64,000 nucleotides of DNA, from positions 620,001-684,000 of the forward strand of contig RBKR01000020.1 of the NCBI GenBank assembly GCA_004835665.1, read 5' to 3'. The stretch is from Phoma sp. XZ068. Its lineage: Eukaryota > Ascomycota > Dothideomycetes > Pleosporales > Didymellaceae. Below the pieces are notes generated by a model, which had not been told where the DNA came from, searched no databases, and saw only the letters and a list, made by a program, of their open reading frames with translations. Each line of letters opens with the position of its first letter. Position 1 is the first letter of the stretch. A program made the translations under genes and the position numbers. This document shows, piece by piece, positions 11,504 through 23,730 of the stretch.

Positions 11504-12913
11504 TCAAAGACGGCAGCGAATCTTGCGGTCCTTGCGACTGACGATCGCGCCCTCGTCTTCACTCTCCAAAGAGTAATCATCTCCGCATGCTTTCCTGTAC
11601 GCCTTCTCCAGAAACTCAATATGCTTCGCATCGTCGGCGTACTTGATCATCTCTGAGAAGGGTAACCTTGGGTTGCGGCCATCCTTCTTACCGGGGATGC
11701 GGATGTGAGTTGTTCCGTGCTGCCAGTAATTGTCCCGACGATCGAAGACCTTGGGACAACCTTCTACCCGGCATTCGTGCTCCTTGACGCCGAGGTGGAT
11801 CCTTTGGTGTCGCTTAAGGTGCTCTGGTCGCTTGAACCTGCTGGTGCAGTCTTCCCAGTCGCAGTACTTCCACTCAACAGTAGGGCCATCGATTGGCTCC
11901 CGCTTACCAGTAACAGGATTAAGCTCATAGCCCTCGACATCGATTCGACCATCCTGCGAACGCCTGAAGACTAGTTGAGACTTGGATTTCGAGCTCCTCC
12001 TCTTGGACACGCCATTCAGACGCTGGCGCTCCTTCTTGACAGTCTTACCGCCCTTAGGTGAGACATGGATTGACCGTGTGAACTTCTCTTCACCTTCAGA
12101 TGCCTCAAGTTCCTGTTTCACATGGACGCCCTCAGAATCTCCCTTGTAGTGGACTTCTTGTGGCGAAGGGGGGAGTGTCATTGGTGCGTTGTCGTGTGGA
12201 GATGCTGCGAAGGACATTGGAGCGTTGTCAAAAGCTTCTGCTTCCATGAAAGAGCTCGAGTCATTGTCCTCGACGAAGCCGTAGTCTCCATCGCCGACCA
12301 TAGCATCGGTCGGAGCCATGGTCTGGCCGACCATGGTGTGACTGCTTGGTACCTGTGGTTGCCAGAACGACTGTTGCCCAGCAATCTCATAGTCGAGGTC
12401 TGCGTGCTCAGGGGCAGTAGAGAAACTCCAGTTCGAGCCGGTCGACGAGGGAGTGAGGTTGTCGGACTCTGTGAAGGAGCTCAACTGAGTTGGAATATAG
12501 CCTGTACCTGATGGCAATGTGTCCTGCATTCTGATGGGCAGATTATGTTCGATGCTGTTGGCAGGCAAAGACCAGTCGCCGCAGAAGGACTCTGCCGTTG
12601 AGGATTTCATGGGGATCCCCACGGTTCCTAACGGTAGAGCATGGCGAAGTCCAGACATAGACTGCGTCTGGAAGCCGTTGAAAGGAGTAACATGTTGCCA
12701 ATTTGCCTCCGAGAATGGACTTCGTTCCGATGTGGGCGTTGGTACTGAGTACTCGGACGCTGACAGCGATACGATCGAACCTCTACGCTCCTCAATACCG
12801 CTGTAAGGCGACGGAGGCGTCAAGAAGCCCGTGTAAGGACCAAATCCAGGCGACATTTGAGGTGTATCTCTTGATACTCCTCGGCGGTACCTTGCAGGTG
12901 CAGAGTTCATCAT
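11504..12913 (-). CDS. C2H2 zinc-finger transcription factor
   Basis: Single coding exon, 469 aa. The first 300 residues are Ser/Pro/Thr-rich and disordered-looking, with acidic stretches suited to an activation domain. A basic patch follows (VKKERQRLNGVSKRRSSKS). Two C2H2 fingers come next: C-x4-C in CDWEDC with FKRPEHLKRHQRIH, then CRVEGC with FDRRDNYWQHGTTH. The FKRxEHLKRH first finger is like those of fungal developmental regulators such as BrlA and FlbC, but I cannot assign orthology. An acidic and basic tail follows. The leader appears to contain a 56 bp intron (12918-12973) ending five bases before the first ATG. Long non-coding DNA on both sides suggests complex regulation. Confidence 0.88.
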   Translation of the reverse strand: MMNSAPARYRRGVSRDTPQMSPGFGPYTGFLTPPSPYSGIEERRGSIVSLSASEYSVPTPTSERSPFSEANWQHVTPFNGFQTQSMSGLRHALPLGTVGIPMKSSTAESFCGDWSLPANSIEHNLPIRMQDTLPSGTGYIPTQLSSFTESDNLTPSSTGSNWSFSTAPEHADLDYEIAGQQSFWQPQVPSSHTMVGQTMAPTDAMVGDGDYGFVEDNDSSSFMEAEAFDNAPMSFAASPHDNAPMTLPPSPQEVHYKGDSEGVHVKQELEASEGEEKFTRSIHVSPKGGKTVKKERQRLNGVSKRRSSKSKSQLVFRRSQDGRIDVEGYELNPVTGKREPIDGPTVEWKYCDWEDCTSRFKRPEHLKRHQRIHLGVKEHECRVEGCPKVFDRRDNYWQHGTTHIRIPGKKDGRNPRLPFSEMIKYADDAKHIEFLEKAYRKACGDDYSLESEDEGAIVSRKDRKIRCRL

Positions 12914-12917
12914 ACTT

Positions 12918-12973
12918 CTAAAGGTGCGATACTTCGTTAGTGAAAGCTTTGGATAGCAAGCATGGTCACTTAC
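12918..12973 (-). other. Predicted 5'UTR intron of the C2H2 gene
   Basis: On the minus strand a GTAAGT donor begins at 12973 and a TTTAG acceptor ends at 12918, with a CTAAC branch-like element between. Removing it leaves the leader joined five bases before ATGATGAAC. Its 56 bp length matches the coding introns in this window. Leader introns are common in fungal regulatory genes; transcript data are lacking here. Confidence 0.6.
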
Positions 12974-15900
12974 TCTTGATGCGAGGTTGCTACGAAGAGA
13001 AAGGTGGATGGAATCTTGTGGTCTCGGTAGATGACTGCTCTGATAAGAAGATGCGACGTAGGGTGGGCTTATGAATCAGGGTCCACGGTGGAAAGACTGA
13101 GATCATACGGCCGCGGCGGATATGCGGGATCCTCTCACTAACGTCTGTGGCACATTCACACAAGACTAGAGGCGCGGTCGCGAACGCGGTGGAGGCAGGG
13201 CTTTGGAATGGCGTGTAGTCTTGCCTCAACCGTACCGATGGAATTTTAGGTGAACAACACGGAAGAAGCTCTGGACTGGATTGTGGTACGACTGCAAGGG
13301 GTCCGGGCGCGAATCCAGGTACTCTTAGCCGCAAAACAGTCAAACTCAGATCGGCTGGTGTGAGAGCACAACAGACTTGCGACGACAACGGTAGAAGCGG
13401 AGTATACAAGTACACAGACAGGCAGCCTTGCAGACAGCTAAACGTGTTGGTGGGCATTGTGATGGGCTTCTGACTTGGGGCGGGCTTGTTGCGCACTGTA
13501 ACCTGACAGACTGGCAAACGCCTCCTCGTTGGGATGGAACCTCAGGACCCTACCATGGGGAATGCGCCATGCCAGTAGCCACTCGAGCCGGACTGTCAGC
13601 TCGCTTCGACTTTCATTATTCCCAGTGCACCTAAACTCAGCCGCCCATCATATCCTCATTGGACCCGGGTAAAACTACGCTCTCGAACCTCAACACTGCC
13701 TCATGGGCTCTACGTCTCCTGTTACGCGAATCGTCTGGCGGAAGCTGCAATCGCATCCGCAGAGGAATGTCTCTAGTGGTTGGTAGTGGCCAGATCAGGA
13801 CTAGCTGGTGGTGAAACGACTACATTGTGCAACCAAACCCGCCCCGATCAAGACGATCTTTTGGGAGATTTTCTCGCCGCAATGCCAGTCTGCTGCAAGC
13901 TATACGAATTATACCAAAATCCCGCTGATGGCACCACAGTACCCTCTTATCGGTACATATCCTGCTGAACATGGTAAGACCTCTGCCGGCTGATCGCTGT
14001 TGTGCGAGACCTCATCATCACGCTGCCCACATGCCCACAGAACCAGACCTCAGCTCAGTCGATGTTTGTCGCATTAAAACGAGTGAGACTGTTTGACCAG
14101 CTATTGTTGTTTGCTTTCTGCAAAGAAAGCGATGGGCATGCTTATGCTGGGATCTCATGTTACACGGCATCAGAGACGGCAGAGCAACCAGGCTCACAAT
14201 ATCGTTGAAATCTCCGGGCTGAACAAGCCACTTGCCGCAGGAGTGTCCCAGGCTGCTCCAGAATCTGCAACTTCTACTGCACCTCGCAGAGAATGTGGAA
14301 TCCTAATAGGTAAACGCTGGTCAACTTCATCCGCGGACCGATAGACTCCACGGCAACGTCACAAAGGCATCGAGCGGTTCATAGTCTCGGCAGCAGCAAG
14401 GCTGACCGTTTCTCAGAGGAGAAATTGTTTGAGAGGTTGTTTCTCTACTAAAGACATAACCCAGAAAGTCGGTTTTTATTGGCTTGCGGTCGCTCTCTCG
14501 GTGCCATCGTGCCATTCATTAAGGTCAACTCGGGTGGCTCACGGCAAGCTACAGCATTTCACAAGGCCTTGCATTTTCCCCAGAAAGTGCCCTCATAATA
14601 CTGTGGATAGTCGCTGTTAGGCCAATACAATTGTGTTGAGAAGGTCCATCAAACACGTCTGAGCCTTCCAAGTAAGCTCTAGGCTATGGAGGAACGATGG
14701 ACTCCAGCGATACGCTCAACATCCGCTGATATGGATCATCAATATTGGTGCCTGTGCGACGAACGTTGGCCATCTCCACAGGCCCTGCTCATCGCACTAC
14801 CTTAAACGGCAAAACCGGCCCCACACTCAAAATGACGTGCATGACAACGCATGGAAAGCACTGGTCAACCTGACGGTAGCACCGCGTCGACTTGTAAGCC
14901 AAGGTTTGACATTGGCCAAATGTCTCCGTATGCGAGCCTGTGCCACCTATTCCCATGCCAAAAGAGGCGCGCTTGCGCAAAAAAGCAGACTTATCAGACA
15001 ATTCTTACCGGTTTGGACCAGGGGCAGACAGATGGCCTGGATCTGTGAGGCTTCAGTTCTCGGTCTACGGACTAAGATCCTGCGGGTTCGAACGCATTAG
15101 ATGTACACAGTTACGCTCGTGGTCAAACTCAGCTTCAGCAATGGCGTACCTTGGATTGGTGAAGAGACATGTGTTCTGGCATTCTTTGTCTAAAGATCGA
15201 TTCAAGCTTTGATTGTGCATTGTGTATGTCCGAACCTCATCCCGAGTTTCCTAGAGAAACGTTGAGCAGTACGCAAGTGGAAGGTTACGGGAGAATGGAC
15301 GGAATCCCCCGGCACCTGCAGGCTGTATTCGCCTCCGAACTTAGTGTGTCTGTCAGGGTTGTCTCCAGATCCATTTCGTCGCGTCGATTTCGCGCCTCTC
15401 AAACGAAGGGCGCCTCTTCAAACACTCGCGCGGTTACTGGAGGGGATAGGTCATTTCATTATGCATCTCCTGGACATAACACAGCATGAAAGAATTGAAC
15501 GATTGGATCTGCCTTCATGAACCTCACTTGGAACTACTTTCCATTCCGGACTTCCCATGCGAGGCGTGGCCAAGTTGACAGCTTGCCCACTGTCATAGTT
15601 TCGGCGTATTGGCACGCGCATGACAAGCCAGATCGACGGGATGATGTAGGAGTTATTACCCAAATATTTTTAATCTTCAGAAGACATGACGATATCTGCG
15701 TCAAGATGGCATGATGCTCTTCAGGCGGCATACTCCATGACTTGCATTGCGGTTGTACTCACCTAGACACGCCGTCTTCGTGAATAGGAAAGATCGTCAG
15801 TCAACGCAACGCAATTGCTCCCCATTGTTCATGGCTGCACAAAGAATATGCGCGACATAGTCTGCATACATAACAGCAAGGGCAACTGGTGAACAGTGAG

Positions 15901-18693
15901 TTCGCATCAACGGCTTCACACGCCGGCCAAGGTACCATGTACTTCCGCTGCTTAGCCCATTACCGATGTTTTTGTGCGAGGACCGGATGCAATGTTGAGG
16001 AAACTAATGGATCTCGGCTTTGGAGCGGGTATCATTGGGGCATCTCAACGTCCCGCAGTCCAAGGTGGTATGTGCGTCTTGTGAAGCTACCGCAGGTACC
16101 AAACACAGCAACTCCTAGCCTCGTTTCTGACATTTGGTGGAGATGTTCCGCAACCACTGTGCTTCGAGCCGCCATTTTTTGCAGGTACTCTGAGTGTGCT
16201 CGGTCCTCACATCCCATACAGTGTGGCAGAGCTATTTTACCAGTCCGCCTCAGAATCCCAAGTATTTCCACATCTTCCACAACTACACCATTCAGGGCCT
16301 GGTGCCTGAGCGTGTTTCATGCTTGATTCGTCGGGAGGCTGAGCCATGCTCCACCCAGCATTCTTCTAGCGACGATGGCAAGCACATGAGCATGTAAAGC
16401 CCACGTCATACACGATATAGACCGATCAGGATTCAGTTAAGTAGGTAGGCCGACGGCGGCCGCCGACAACAAAGTGTTAATTCGGTTTGCCACATTGTCA
16501 CTCATTACCATGTGAATCTATAGAGTGTCTCTCTTCTTAGCACCTGCAGCATCAATGAGACGATTCAGCTGAGAGGTGACGAAGAGTCATGTCTTTGATC
16601 ATCTGTGTGCTGATCCTATTTCAGCATTAATGGCGCAGGACCCTACAGACCTTGCGAAACAACCACGAGGAGCTCGAGCCCAGATTCCAGACTAGGACTG
16701 TGAGCATGGCATTTGGCATTTAGATACAATTCCCATGTTGCCCGTTTAAAGGACCGGAGTCATCTCCGCATATGCATAAGGAAAGCCGTTGACTGTGCAA
16801 CCGTATGGATGAAAGGCCCGATACCATCCTGGTGAGTGGCTCGTGATGGGCAAGTCACTGCGGCCATCTACTTTGGGATCTTCATACGAACGCCTATCAG
16901 ATTATCGACCTATCATTGCTGATTTCACATCTCCGTGGACCCTCTGTGCTTCTTTTCAAGCCATGTGACGTGGCAAACTTCACGGTTATGCGCGACATAC
17001 TTGCTTTGTACTCCGGGGTAAAAGGGGTACACGCTGAGATGCTGTCACTAAGCACCCCAGCTGACACCACCATGACTTTTCTGGTATAGCACAAGTGGAA
17101 AGACACTGACTGTGGTTGACCGGTGAAGTTGTCATGGTCGGTCCTTCGACTTCAGCTATTTTCCTACATGTCCACCAGCCAACCCAACAGCCACCTCCGA
17201 GATTCTCCCCATTTGATAACCTTGGCGGTTCTTTTCGCCGTGTCCAACCATCTACCCATCATCTAGCCCTCTGCGGGCCGACTCTCCTTCCACTACTCCA
17301 CTTAATTCGCCGCTCACACATTCTAATAATGCAGTGCAACAACATCGAGATCCACTATACATACAGCAACGAGCTCTGGAGCGGAAGGCTTCTCCGACCA
17401 TTCACAACCCCGGTGAAGCCCGGTTTTTAAGATCTGGTTTACGGGGGGGAGAACTTTTTTTTCAACTTGGTCAAACAACCAAAAATGTCCGAGGTGCATA
17501 TCCACACTTGGACACTGAGCTGACCATTACGAGATCCCGGAACCTGTCGGCACTTTACCCACGGACGGCGAGGCTGTTGAGATAGGGATGGCTGCACCGT
17601 TGGCATGTTCGGGTGTTAGTACCTTGCGCCTCAACATGGACTGACTGCCATTTGCCACAACTTGTGCAGCATTATTCGAATAACTGCTCGTACCAAAGCT
17701 ATAGAGAGGGAAATTTGATTGATATCTCTCAATAACCTGGAGTGAACTCTGTGCTTCACCACTTCGTTGCGTGTTGTCGTCAAAGGAGCACATAGCGCAC
17801 TGGCTTACCCAGGATTCTACTATCTCCACAATTTCCTCACCCTTCACCTGACAATGCATACCCGCGTCGTACCTTTCGCAATAGTGTGGTGACCTTCCTC
17901 AATCCGTCGTAGCTAGTATGCTCGGCATTGATTACGGAGGATAAATTGTACACATCCACATCAGCGTTTCCACTGCACTGTGGTCAGTATGATCTGCATG
18001 GATTGCGTACTTCAGCACACCGATCACGAACAGTCGGTTGTCCTATCCGCCACTTCGCGACATGTCGTGCATGACAACCCCCGCTTTCTAAATTGTCCGC
18101 CGATTTCACATGCTTGCATGCCACATGTCGACCGATCATACCCTGGGGGATCTTGTTGCAAACCCGACACACCGATGATGGTAGTAATGATGATGAGAAA
18201 ACTGCAGAGTTCACCAGTATGAGCTATTACCACCATCATCAGGAGATACGGAGATGGGCGGTCAATCATTGTGATGGAGAAGTGTGCCACAGTATGCTGT
18301 GTTTATCAAACAACACCCTAAAGTTTATTGAAAATTGGTGATTCATACAATTCATTCGTCACAGCTTATCGTTGTTTGTGTACATAGTGTTAGCAAATTT
18401 GTGTAAACTGGAAGCACATGTCAAATCATTGACTGCAGCTGGACCGTTGTATCGAGATCTTTTGGCCATGGGCTGGCAGGTTACGAGCAGCAAGTCGTAG
18501 CCAGGAGGTGTCGGCCAAGGCCTTGATGAATGAAGCCGACTCATCGATATGCTTCACAGTCATTTATCTTGGAACTTAGACACTGCCAAGCTTACCAATA
18601 GGGAAAACAAGAACCAAAAGTAAAATTCACAAGTACGACATGGCCCATGGAGATGACCAACTCCAGAAATCATTTTGAACAACTGCTTCTTGA
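12974..18693. other. Long gene-poor region
   Basis: About 5.7 kb without a supportable gene. The part next to 12974 is probably the promoter of the C2H2 gene. Many short frames exist (for example 15889-16326) but none shows a family motif or continues through plausible introns. Base composition by eye is not strongly AT-rich, so heavy RIP is not obvious. An imperfect inverted repeat lies at 18174-18240. Confidence 0.5.
18174..18240. repeat. Imperfect inverted repeat
   Basis: Arms at 18174-18188 and 18226-18240 are complementary at 14 of 15 positions (GATGATGGTAGTAAT against ATTACCACCATCATC), with a 37-base loop. It lies in non-coding DNA about 450 bp downstream of the methyltransferase stop. 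Function unknown. Confidence 0.6.
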
Positions 18694-20050
18694 CTAGATC
18701 TTCCTTGCAGTCCAGCGCACCGGATGATATGTGTTTTGCAGCATACTCCTCGGGTTCGAAATGTAGCCTGTCTCTACTGTGCCTGACTCTTGCTTCTCGA
18801 TCTTGAATCCTAGATGCTCTACCAAAGCCAACACTTCATCGTTTGTGAGCTCGACCGAACCTGGGTCACTGATCCCTGCCTCATGGCCGTGACTATGATT
18901 GTGTTTTCCCTCATTATCTGTATCTTGGCTCGGCCCTCGAGGCGCTTGATGCCACAGTAGAGGCCCAAGGTTGATCCATACTCCACCAGACTTGAGACAG
19001 CTGCGCACAGCTTCAATATACCGGATGATGTTCGGCGCAGTGTCGATGAAAAAAACAGTAGCAACCGCATCGAAGGTTTCGTTGTACTCTGGTGAGCTGT
19101 ATAAGACACAGAAATCGCCTGTTGACATGCTCATTCGATCATGTGCTGGAGTCTTAGAGTCCTGTTCCATTGCCAATGCAGTGCCGGGATGTATGTCAGG
19201 AACTGCAAAAGTCTGGAATTGGTCGGCACGAGAGAGATGATTTGAGCAGCTGAGAGCGAAAGGAGCAATATTGAATTGCCCTGCTTTCTTAGTATGGTTC
19301 AGCACCAATGAGCTGGCCATTAGCTCGTGATAAGATATCTCGTTGCCTTCAACACTGAAGCCAGCTCGACAGATGTCGAAAACGGAACGTCCCAATCCAG
19401 CGCCCGGTACCAAGACCCTGAGTTCTGATCTGTCCAGCTCAGGCGTGGACTGTAATCTGCGGGTATACTCTGAGCTCAGAGCTTCCAAAACGGGAGCAAA
19501 ACATTTCTCTCGCTCGACCTTGCCCTCGGTACTCCAGTCTCGGTAGAACTGATTTATACAGCTCCTCGCTTTGTCCATATCATTTTGAGTCGTTTGCACA
19601 TTCAAATGGTCCATGACAATCGAGTATATTTGATACTCGTCATGGGCATATTTCTCTGGTACGATAGATGCCACCCATTCACTATCAATGGTTGGGGCGA
19701 TGAAGCCTTTGAAGCCAGCCATGAAGATAGCCTCAGCAAGTTCGGAATTGCTGTCAATGAGATCGTCCAATTTATTCAACGAGTCCAAAATTGAGAATGG
19801 CGGCTTCGATAACATCATCCAGTGTTGTTGAGGTAGGGAGTAAAATGCTTGTCGGCGGACGTGGGTGCCATTGAAGTGGGCTAAGCGGCGGTACGACCTG
19901 ACACGAGTCAAATCACAGTTCTGAAATATTGAATCACAGAACTCACCGAAATGAGTCAAGGACTGACAAAAGATGCCGTTTTTCATCCGGATCTGATAAT
20001 GGGTCAAAGTCCCCTTCCCATTCTTGTGTGTCCATATTGGAGTCGTCCAT
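18694..20050 (-). CDS. Carnosine N-methyltransferase family protein (N2227 domain)
   Basis: Two exons, 20050-19947 and 19897-18694, with a 49 bp GTGAGT...CAG intron; 435 aa. The start MDDSNMDTQEWEGD is the upstream ATG giving an acidic N-terminus that joins RSYRRLAHFNGTHVRRQ in frame. The N2227 domain covers most of the protein. The SAM-binding loop is LRVLVPGAGLGRSVFDICRAG, with GNEISYHELMASS after it and DAVATVFFIDTAPNI as the later motif. Characterised family members (CARNMT1, yeast YNL092W) methylate carnosine to anserine. Fungi often lack carnosine, so other histidine-containing substrates may be used. A His-rich stretch (HNHSHGHEAG) is near the C-terminal third. It is divergent from the PAC4 gene across 210 bp. 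Confidence 0.92.
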
Positions 20051-20260
20051 GGCAAACAGCAAGGGATACCACGATGATTCCTAGATAGTTTAAGACAGCA
20101 GAAAGAACAGTGAACGTGATTTGAGGTTTGTTCAACATCAGATGTCAGATGTCAAGGGTAGGATGAAAGATGAATAGCGTGGGGTACGTCCGTGCGCCAA
20201 TGAGCTCTGGTGGGGTGGAATTAACCTCATCTGCACCAACACAGCGCATTACACGACACA

Positions 20261-20759
20261 ATGGTTATCGCAAGCATGAATGGTGACGCGTCGCACGCGC
20301 CTATTGAGGTGTCCTTTCCCTTGCCCAAGGCTCCACGAACGGATGTCAACCTCCGGCTTCACGACAATGGTCCAAACATCACCCTATTCCTTACTACATC
20401 CGCGTCTGATTCCTCATCTTCGGTACCTCTAGGTTCCTTGGTGTACGCTATGCCGAATGTATGGATATATCCTTCCATTGGAACCGCAAAGGAGAATAAG
20501 CTAATGCGGGCCATAGAGAACTGCACCTAGCCAACCTCTCAGCACACCTCTCTTCACGCACAGTGCAACGCTCGACTTCACGACACGATTATCGAAGGTA
20601 CTCGCACGCAGGACTGGCAAGCCCATCTATGTTAGTAGCTCAATGAGCTTTGTCAACACTGGTATGGGTGGCACAGTCGAGGAAGAGATGGAAGGCTTCA
20701 AACGTGTCGTGGAGGTGGTGACAGGGTTGCTGAACAAGGAAAGCGAGACAACTAAGTGA
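20261..20759 (+). CDS. Proteasome assembly chaperone 4 (PAC4/Poc4-like)
   Basis: Two exons, 20261-20458 and 20517-20759, joined by a 58 bp intron (GTATGG donor, GCTAAT branch, CATAG acceptor); 146 aa. The second half, LDFTTRLSKVLARRTGKPIY then GTVEEEMEGFKRVVEVV, matches the conserved C-terminal part of fungal PAC4-type chaperones. Family members pair with PAC3 and guide alpha-ring assembly of the 20S proteasome in the cytosol. The first exon encodes a beta-strand-rich segment with a Ser-rich loop. The intron carries stop codons, so splicing is needed to reach the conserved part. It shares a short divergent promoter with the carnosine methyltransferase gene. Confidence 0.85.
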
Positions 20760-21125
20760 GAGGAAGATTCAAGCCTATGAAAATGAACAGCTGGTGCCGG
20801 AGACACTATGCATGTTCATCATCCACGACAACCTACGCTGGGTAGACATACCAGCGATACGCTCCTCTTCGGCGCAGAGATGAACCACCGAATTGGGACA
20901 TGCTCATCGACTGCAAACAAAGAGAGGGACTGTGAGGGAAAAGTCATTACAGCTAAATCACACATCACATCACAGAAGCAAAGGCATCGGGAAAATTCTC
21001 GAGACGCATGTTGTTGGACGATTACCCATCCATTCTCCACCACGCTCGGCCCAAAACTACGACCTCTACGACTAGCTACGACCGCTACTTGCACAAGAAT
21101 GGATTCATATCCCAGCACGTACTTC

Positions 21126-21425
21126 TTACATTCCCTCGAGACGCTCCTTGGCAGACTGCTTAGCCTCTTCAGAGCTATTGGGGTTGTTGATGGTGGCCTT
21201 CAGACCGCCAGCGACGTTGTTGGGGTTCTTGTCGCCCTCAGACTTGCCGATAGGCTCAAAGTTACCAGAATCAAGCACCTTGCACGTTTTCCATCAGCAA
21301 CCGTGGGATCAGATGATCAGATTCATTTGACGTACCTCCTTGCTGTGCTGCTTAGACTCCTCAGAGGTGTTAGGATTGTTGATGTTGGCCTTGTGGCCAC
21401 CGGCGATTTGAGCGTCTGTCGGCAT
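21126..21425 (-). CDS. con-6: CON-6 family conidiation protein
   Basis: Two exons, 21425-21336 and 21278-21126, with a 57 bp GTACGT...CAAG intron; 80 aa. It carries two copies of the CON-6 repeat: AGGHKANINNPNTSEESKQHSK and VAGGLKATINNPNSSEEAK (each shown in part as NPNTSEESKQHSKE and NPNSSEEAKQSAKE). In Neurospora con-6 is strongly expressed during conidiation. The protein is small, hydrophilic and probably disordered, and its molecular role is not settled. An in-frame ATG at 21520 would add 31 unconserved residues; the ATG at 21425 matches the usual family length. It is tail-to-tail with the PAC4 gene. Confidence 0.93.
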
Positions 21426-23356
21426 GTTTTCTGTGTGGGTAGTAGACCGGCAGTGAAAAGCTCGAAGTGCTGCTGTAGGGTGTGTTGGGATACGATGAAC
21501 TGGTGAATTTGATGGCATGACACAGAGGAGGGACCAGGCATACTTATACACATATGGACACCTCCAGCTATCATATCCTCTACTCACCGTACTCTGGCTA
21601 CTACGTCAACGATCGAGGTTTCTCGGCAATCGGTAACACATCGGCAGGCGCAATCCAGTGATCATGTTGCCGTACCGCCTTGTGATCCTTTGGAGGTCTG
21701 CTCCATTTAAACAAGTGACTTTCCTAACCCATTGAAGCTGATGAAATTATCACTGCAGGTCGATTGTGTCCTAGCTACCGAGGATTATTGGAACAACTAA
21801 ACTGACAACAACCAATTGGGATGACCGTAGATATGGAACATGGGAAAGCGAAATGCCGCTAGAGTGGGCCTGGCAAACGCCTTTGCCCATGAGACGTCAG
21901 ACTGCACTGTACCTGACAGATCGGTACGCTGAGTGGACCCAGCCAGATGTTCAGATCGCGCTAAAATCTGGATATCTGGCTGGACCTTGTGACATCTACT
22001 CGTATATGACAGTTTGCATAGCGCTCGAACGTTCACCGGATGTGATTATATGCGCAGCTCACATGCTTTCAAGCTTGGTGTCCTCCGTTACCACCGTTGT
22101 CATGGCACGCTACGGCGGAATTTATGAGAAGTGGTGGGCATAAATGGACGTTGGTGGTGAATGGATGATGTCACGCGGTTAAAGAAATCGTGACTTCGTG
22201 ATGGCGTGTTACGCGACTAGCGCGATCAACCCATCAATGCACTACGGTCCTCCGGCGATCGATGCAATTGTGTTCCAATAAGCGGCCGTGCTTCATTCCG
22301 GAGACGATATTAGAATTGCTGAAAACGTCATGATATCTTGCGATCAAACATCCGTTTGTGTACTTGCGCGATCAGCAACCCCGATGAATCACAACCTGAA
22401 ACACATGAAGGGCTTTGGTGGACAGGCACTGCACGACTCCAGCATTCGAGTCGTCATCGAATAGTCTTCTAGGGCGAGGACACACGACCTTTGTCTAACA
22501 AGCGACGAACAGGCCGTGCTATCGCAAAAAGCTCTCACCAAAATTCCACCATCCATCTGGCGACTGGCAAAGTATCAAGTCGCAACACATCACAACCACA
22601 AACAGATCCGTAATCAGCAAAGAGTTATTTGTTTTGTCTAAGAGTAGCTCCCGAGAGCTGAATGTATTGGTCTTCTAAGTTGACTGGGTATCTTCATGTC
22701 CAATTGTTCCTCCGAGCAAGTGCTCTCGCCAGGCACGAACTGCCCGAGCCGTGTTAACACTGCTCTATCTTACTCAGACGTGATGACTCCTCCACCAAGC
22801 ACGCATCCTTGTTCCCCATATATCTAGGCAGCGACGCTCGAACCGAGGTCTTCCACATGCGAGCCAAGAGCTCAAGCATGTCGAAGGACCTAAGTGTGCA
22901 TCGAGCCGCCTCGAGCCGCCCTTCCGCCCTTTCCTTAATTCTGCGCGTAAACCAGAGTCCTAGGGTTGAGCTCTATTGGACCGATCCAGCACCGCCGTCA
23001 AGAGGCCCCGGTTGGGTAACTCAGAGGTGCCTTCACTGTTACGAGTCCTAGCTCACTGTATCCCACGCCTCCAACTGGCTGCCAGAGTCATCGTCGTCTG
23101 AGTGTCATCGATTCCGTGTATGTTTGCTACAATCGAAGTGGATTTTCATATATGCGCTGGTCGCGCGCAAGGTATTGAGTAGAATATTGGTTGCAGGGAG
23201 CAAACACAAAAGCAGCAGGCTATGGCCTAGCTGCAATGGTGGTCATAATGCGATACTTCGTGATTGTTTCAAGCTCATGAGACTGCATGATTGAAAAGAG
23301 AGAAGAGAGCATATGATGGAGTGGAGATGTGCTTTGAAGGCATGAAAGGAAAACCA
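21426..23356. other. Intergenic, gene-poor
   Basis: The right side of the con-6 start is probably its promoter. The rest has only short unsupported frames (such as 21853-22143). A short direct repeat of GAGCCGCC occurs near 22905-22920. No mobile element or RNA gene was recognised. Confidence 0.5.
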
Positions 23357-23719
23357 TCATGAATATCCAAAGTCATCATAACCGTCGAAGAGGTCGGTGA
23401 CCACCTTCATCATGGGCTCGAAGAGGCTTACTTCGTCGCCTGGCTCGCCACCAAACACGCGAAGCTGGTGAGACTCCACTGCTTTGGCTCTCTCCTGTTC
23501 ATGCCGAAGTCGATTTTGCCATGCGAAATATGTATTGTGCCAGTGGTTTGTGGAAACGTTTGCGATGGGCGCATACGATGGCTGATATGAGGAAATGATT
23601 GTCGACAATGAAGAATCTGTGTCGACCGAACTACTCCGAAAATGCTGAATGTTTGAATTGCTACTGTCTCGATGGCGAGGCCGGCTCCTCGTCCGCTTCC
23701 TGTTGTGGCGTTTCCCCAT
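23357..23719 (-). CDS. Small hypothetical protein, basic N-terminus
   Basis: Single exon, 120 aa. I do not recognise a named family. The N-terminus (MGKRHNRKRTRSRPRHR) is strongly basic and could serve nuclear targeting or nucleic-acid binding. A Ser-rich stretch follows, then a helical-looking segment (WHNTYFAWQNRLRHEQERAK), then FGGEPGDEVSLFEPMMK and an acidic, aromatic C-terminus. The promoter supports expression: TATATATA lies 139 bp upstream of the ATG, and the leader is A-rich with three copies of an ACATCAAA-like unit. Similar short proteins seem to occur in related fungi, but that is from memory and unverified. It stands isolated between two gene-poor stretches. Confidence 0.62.
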   Translation of the reverse strand: MGKRHNRKRTRSRPRHRDSSNSNIQHFRSSSVDTDSSLSTIISSYQPSYAPIANVSTNHWHNTYFAWQNRLRHEQERAKAVESHQLRVFGGEPGDEVSLFEPMMKVVTDLFDGYDDFGYS

Positions 23720-23730
23720 AATGTAATATG

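Noticed and set aside
12990..13517. 175-codon open frame upstream of the C2H2 gene
   Set aside because: Overlaps the likely leader and promoter, has non-protein-like composition and no family motif.
15080..15100. GGTTCGAACGC resembling a tRNA B-box
   Set aside because: The flanking bases do not form a T-stem, and no matching A-box, anticodon arm or acceptor stem is present.
15889..16397. Possible decayed transporter gene in open frames around 15.9-16.4 kb
   Set aside because: One frame contains a short stretch like a glycine-rich transporter helix, but it stops quickly and no second conserved segment or splice pattern was found.
12974..18693. RIP-degraded transposon
   Set aside because: No obvious AT enrichment, long terminal repeats or transposase-like frames by eye; a dinucleotide (TpA/ApT, CpA) index would be needed to decide.
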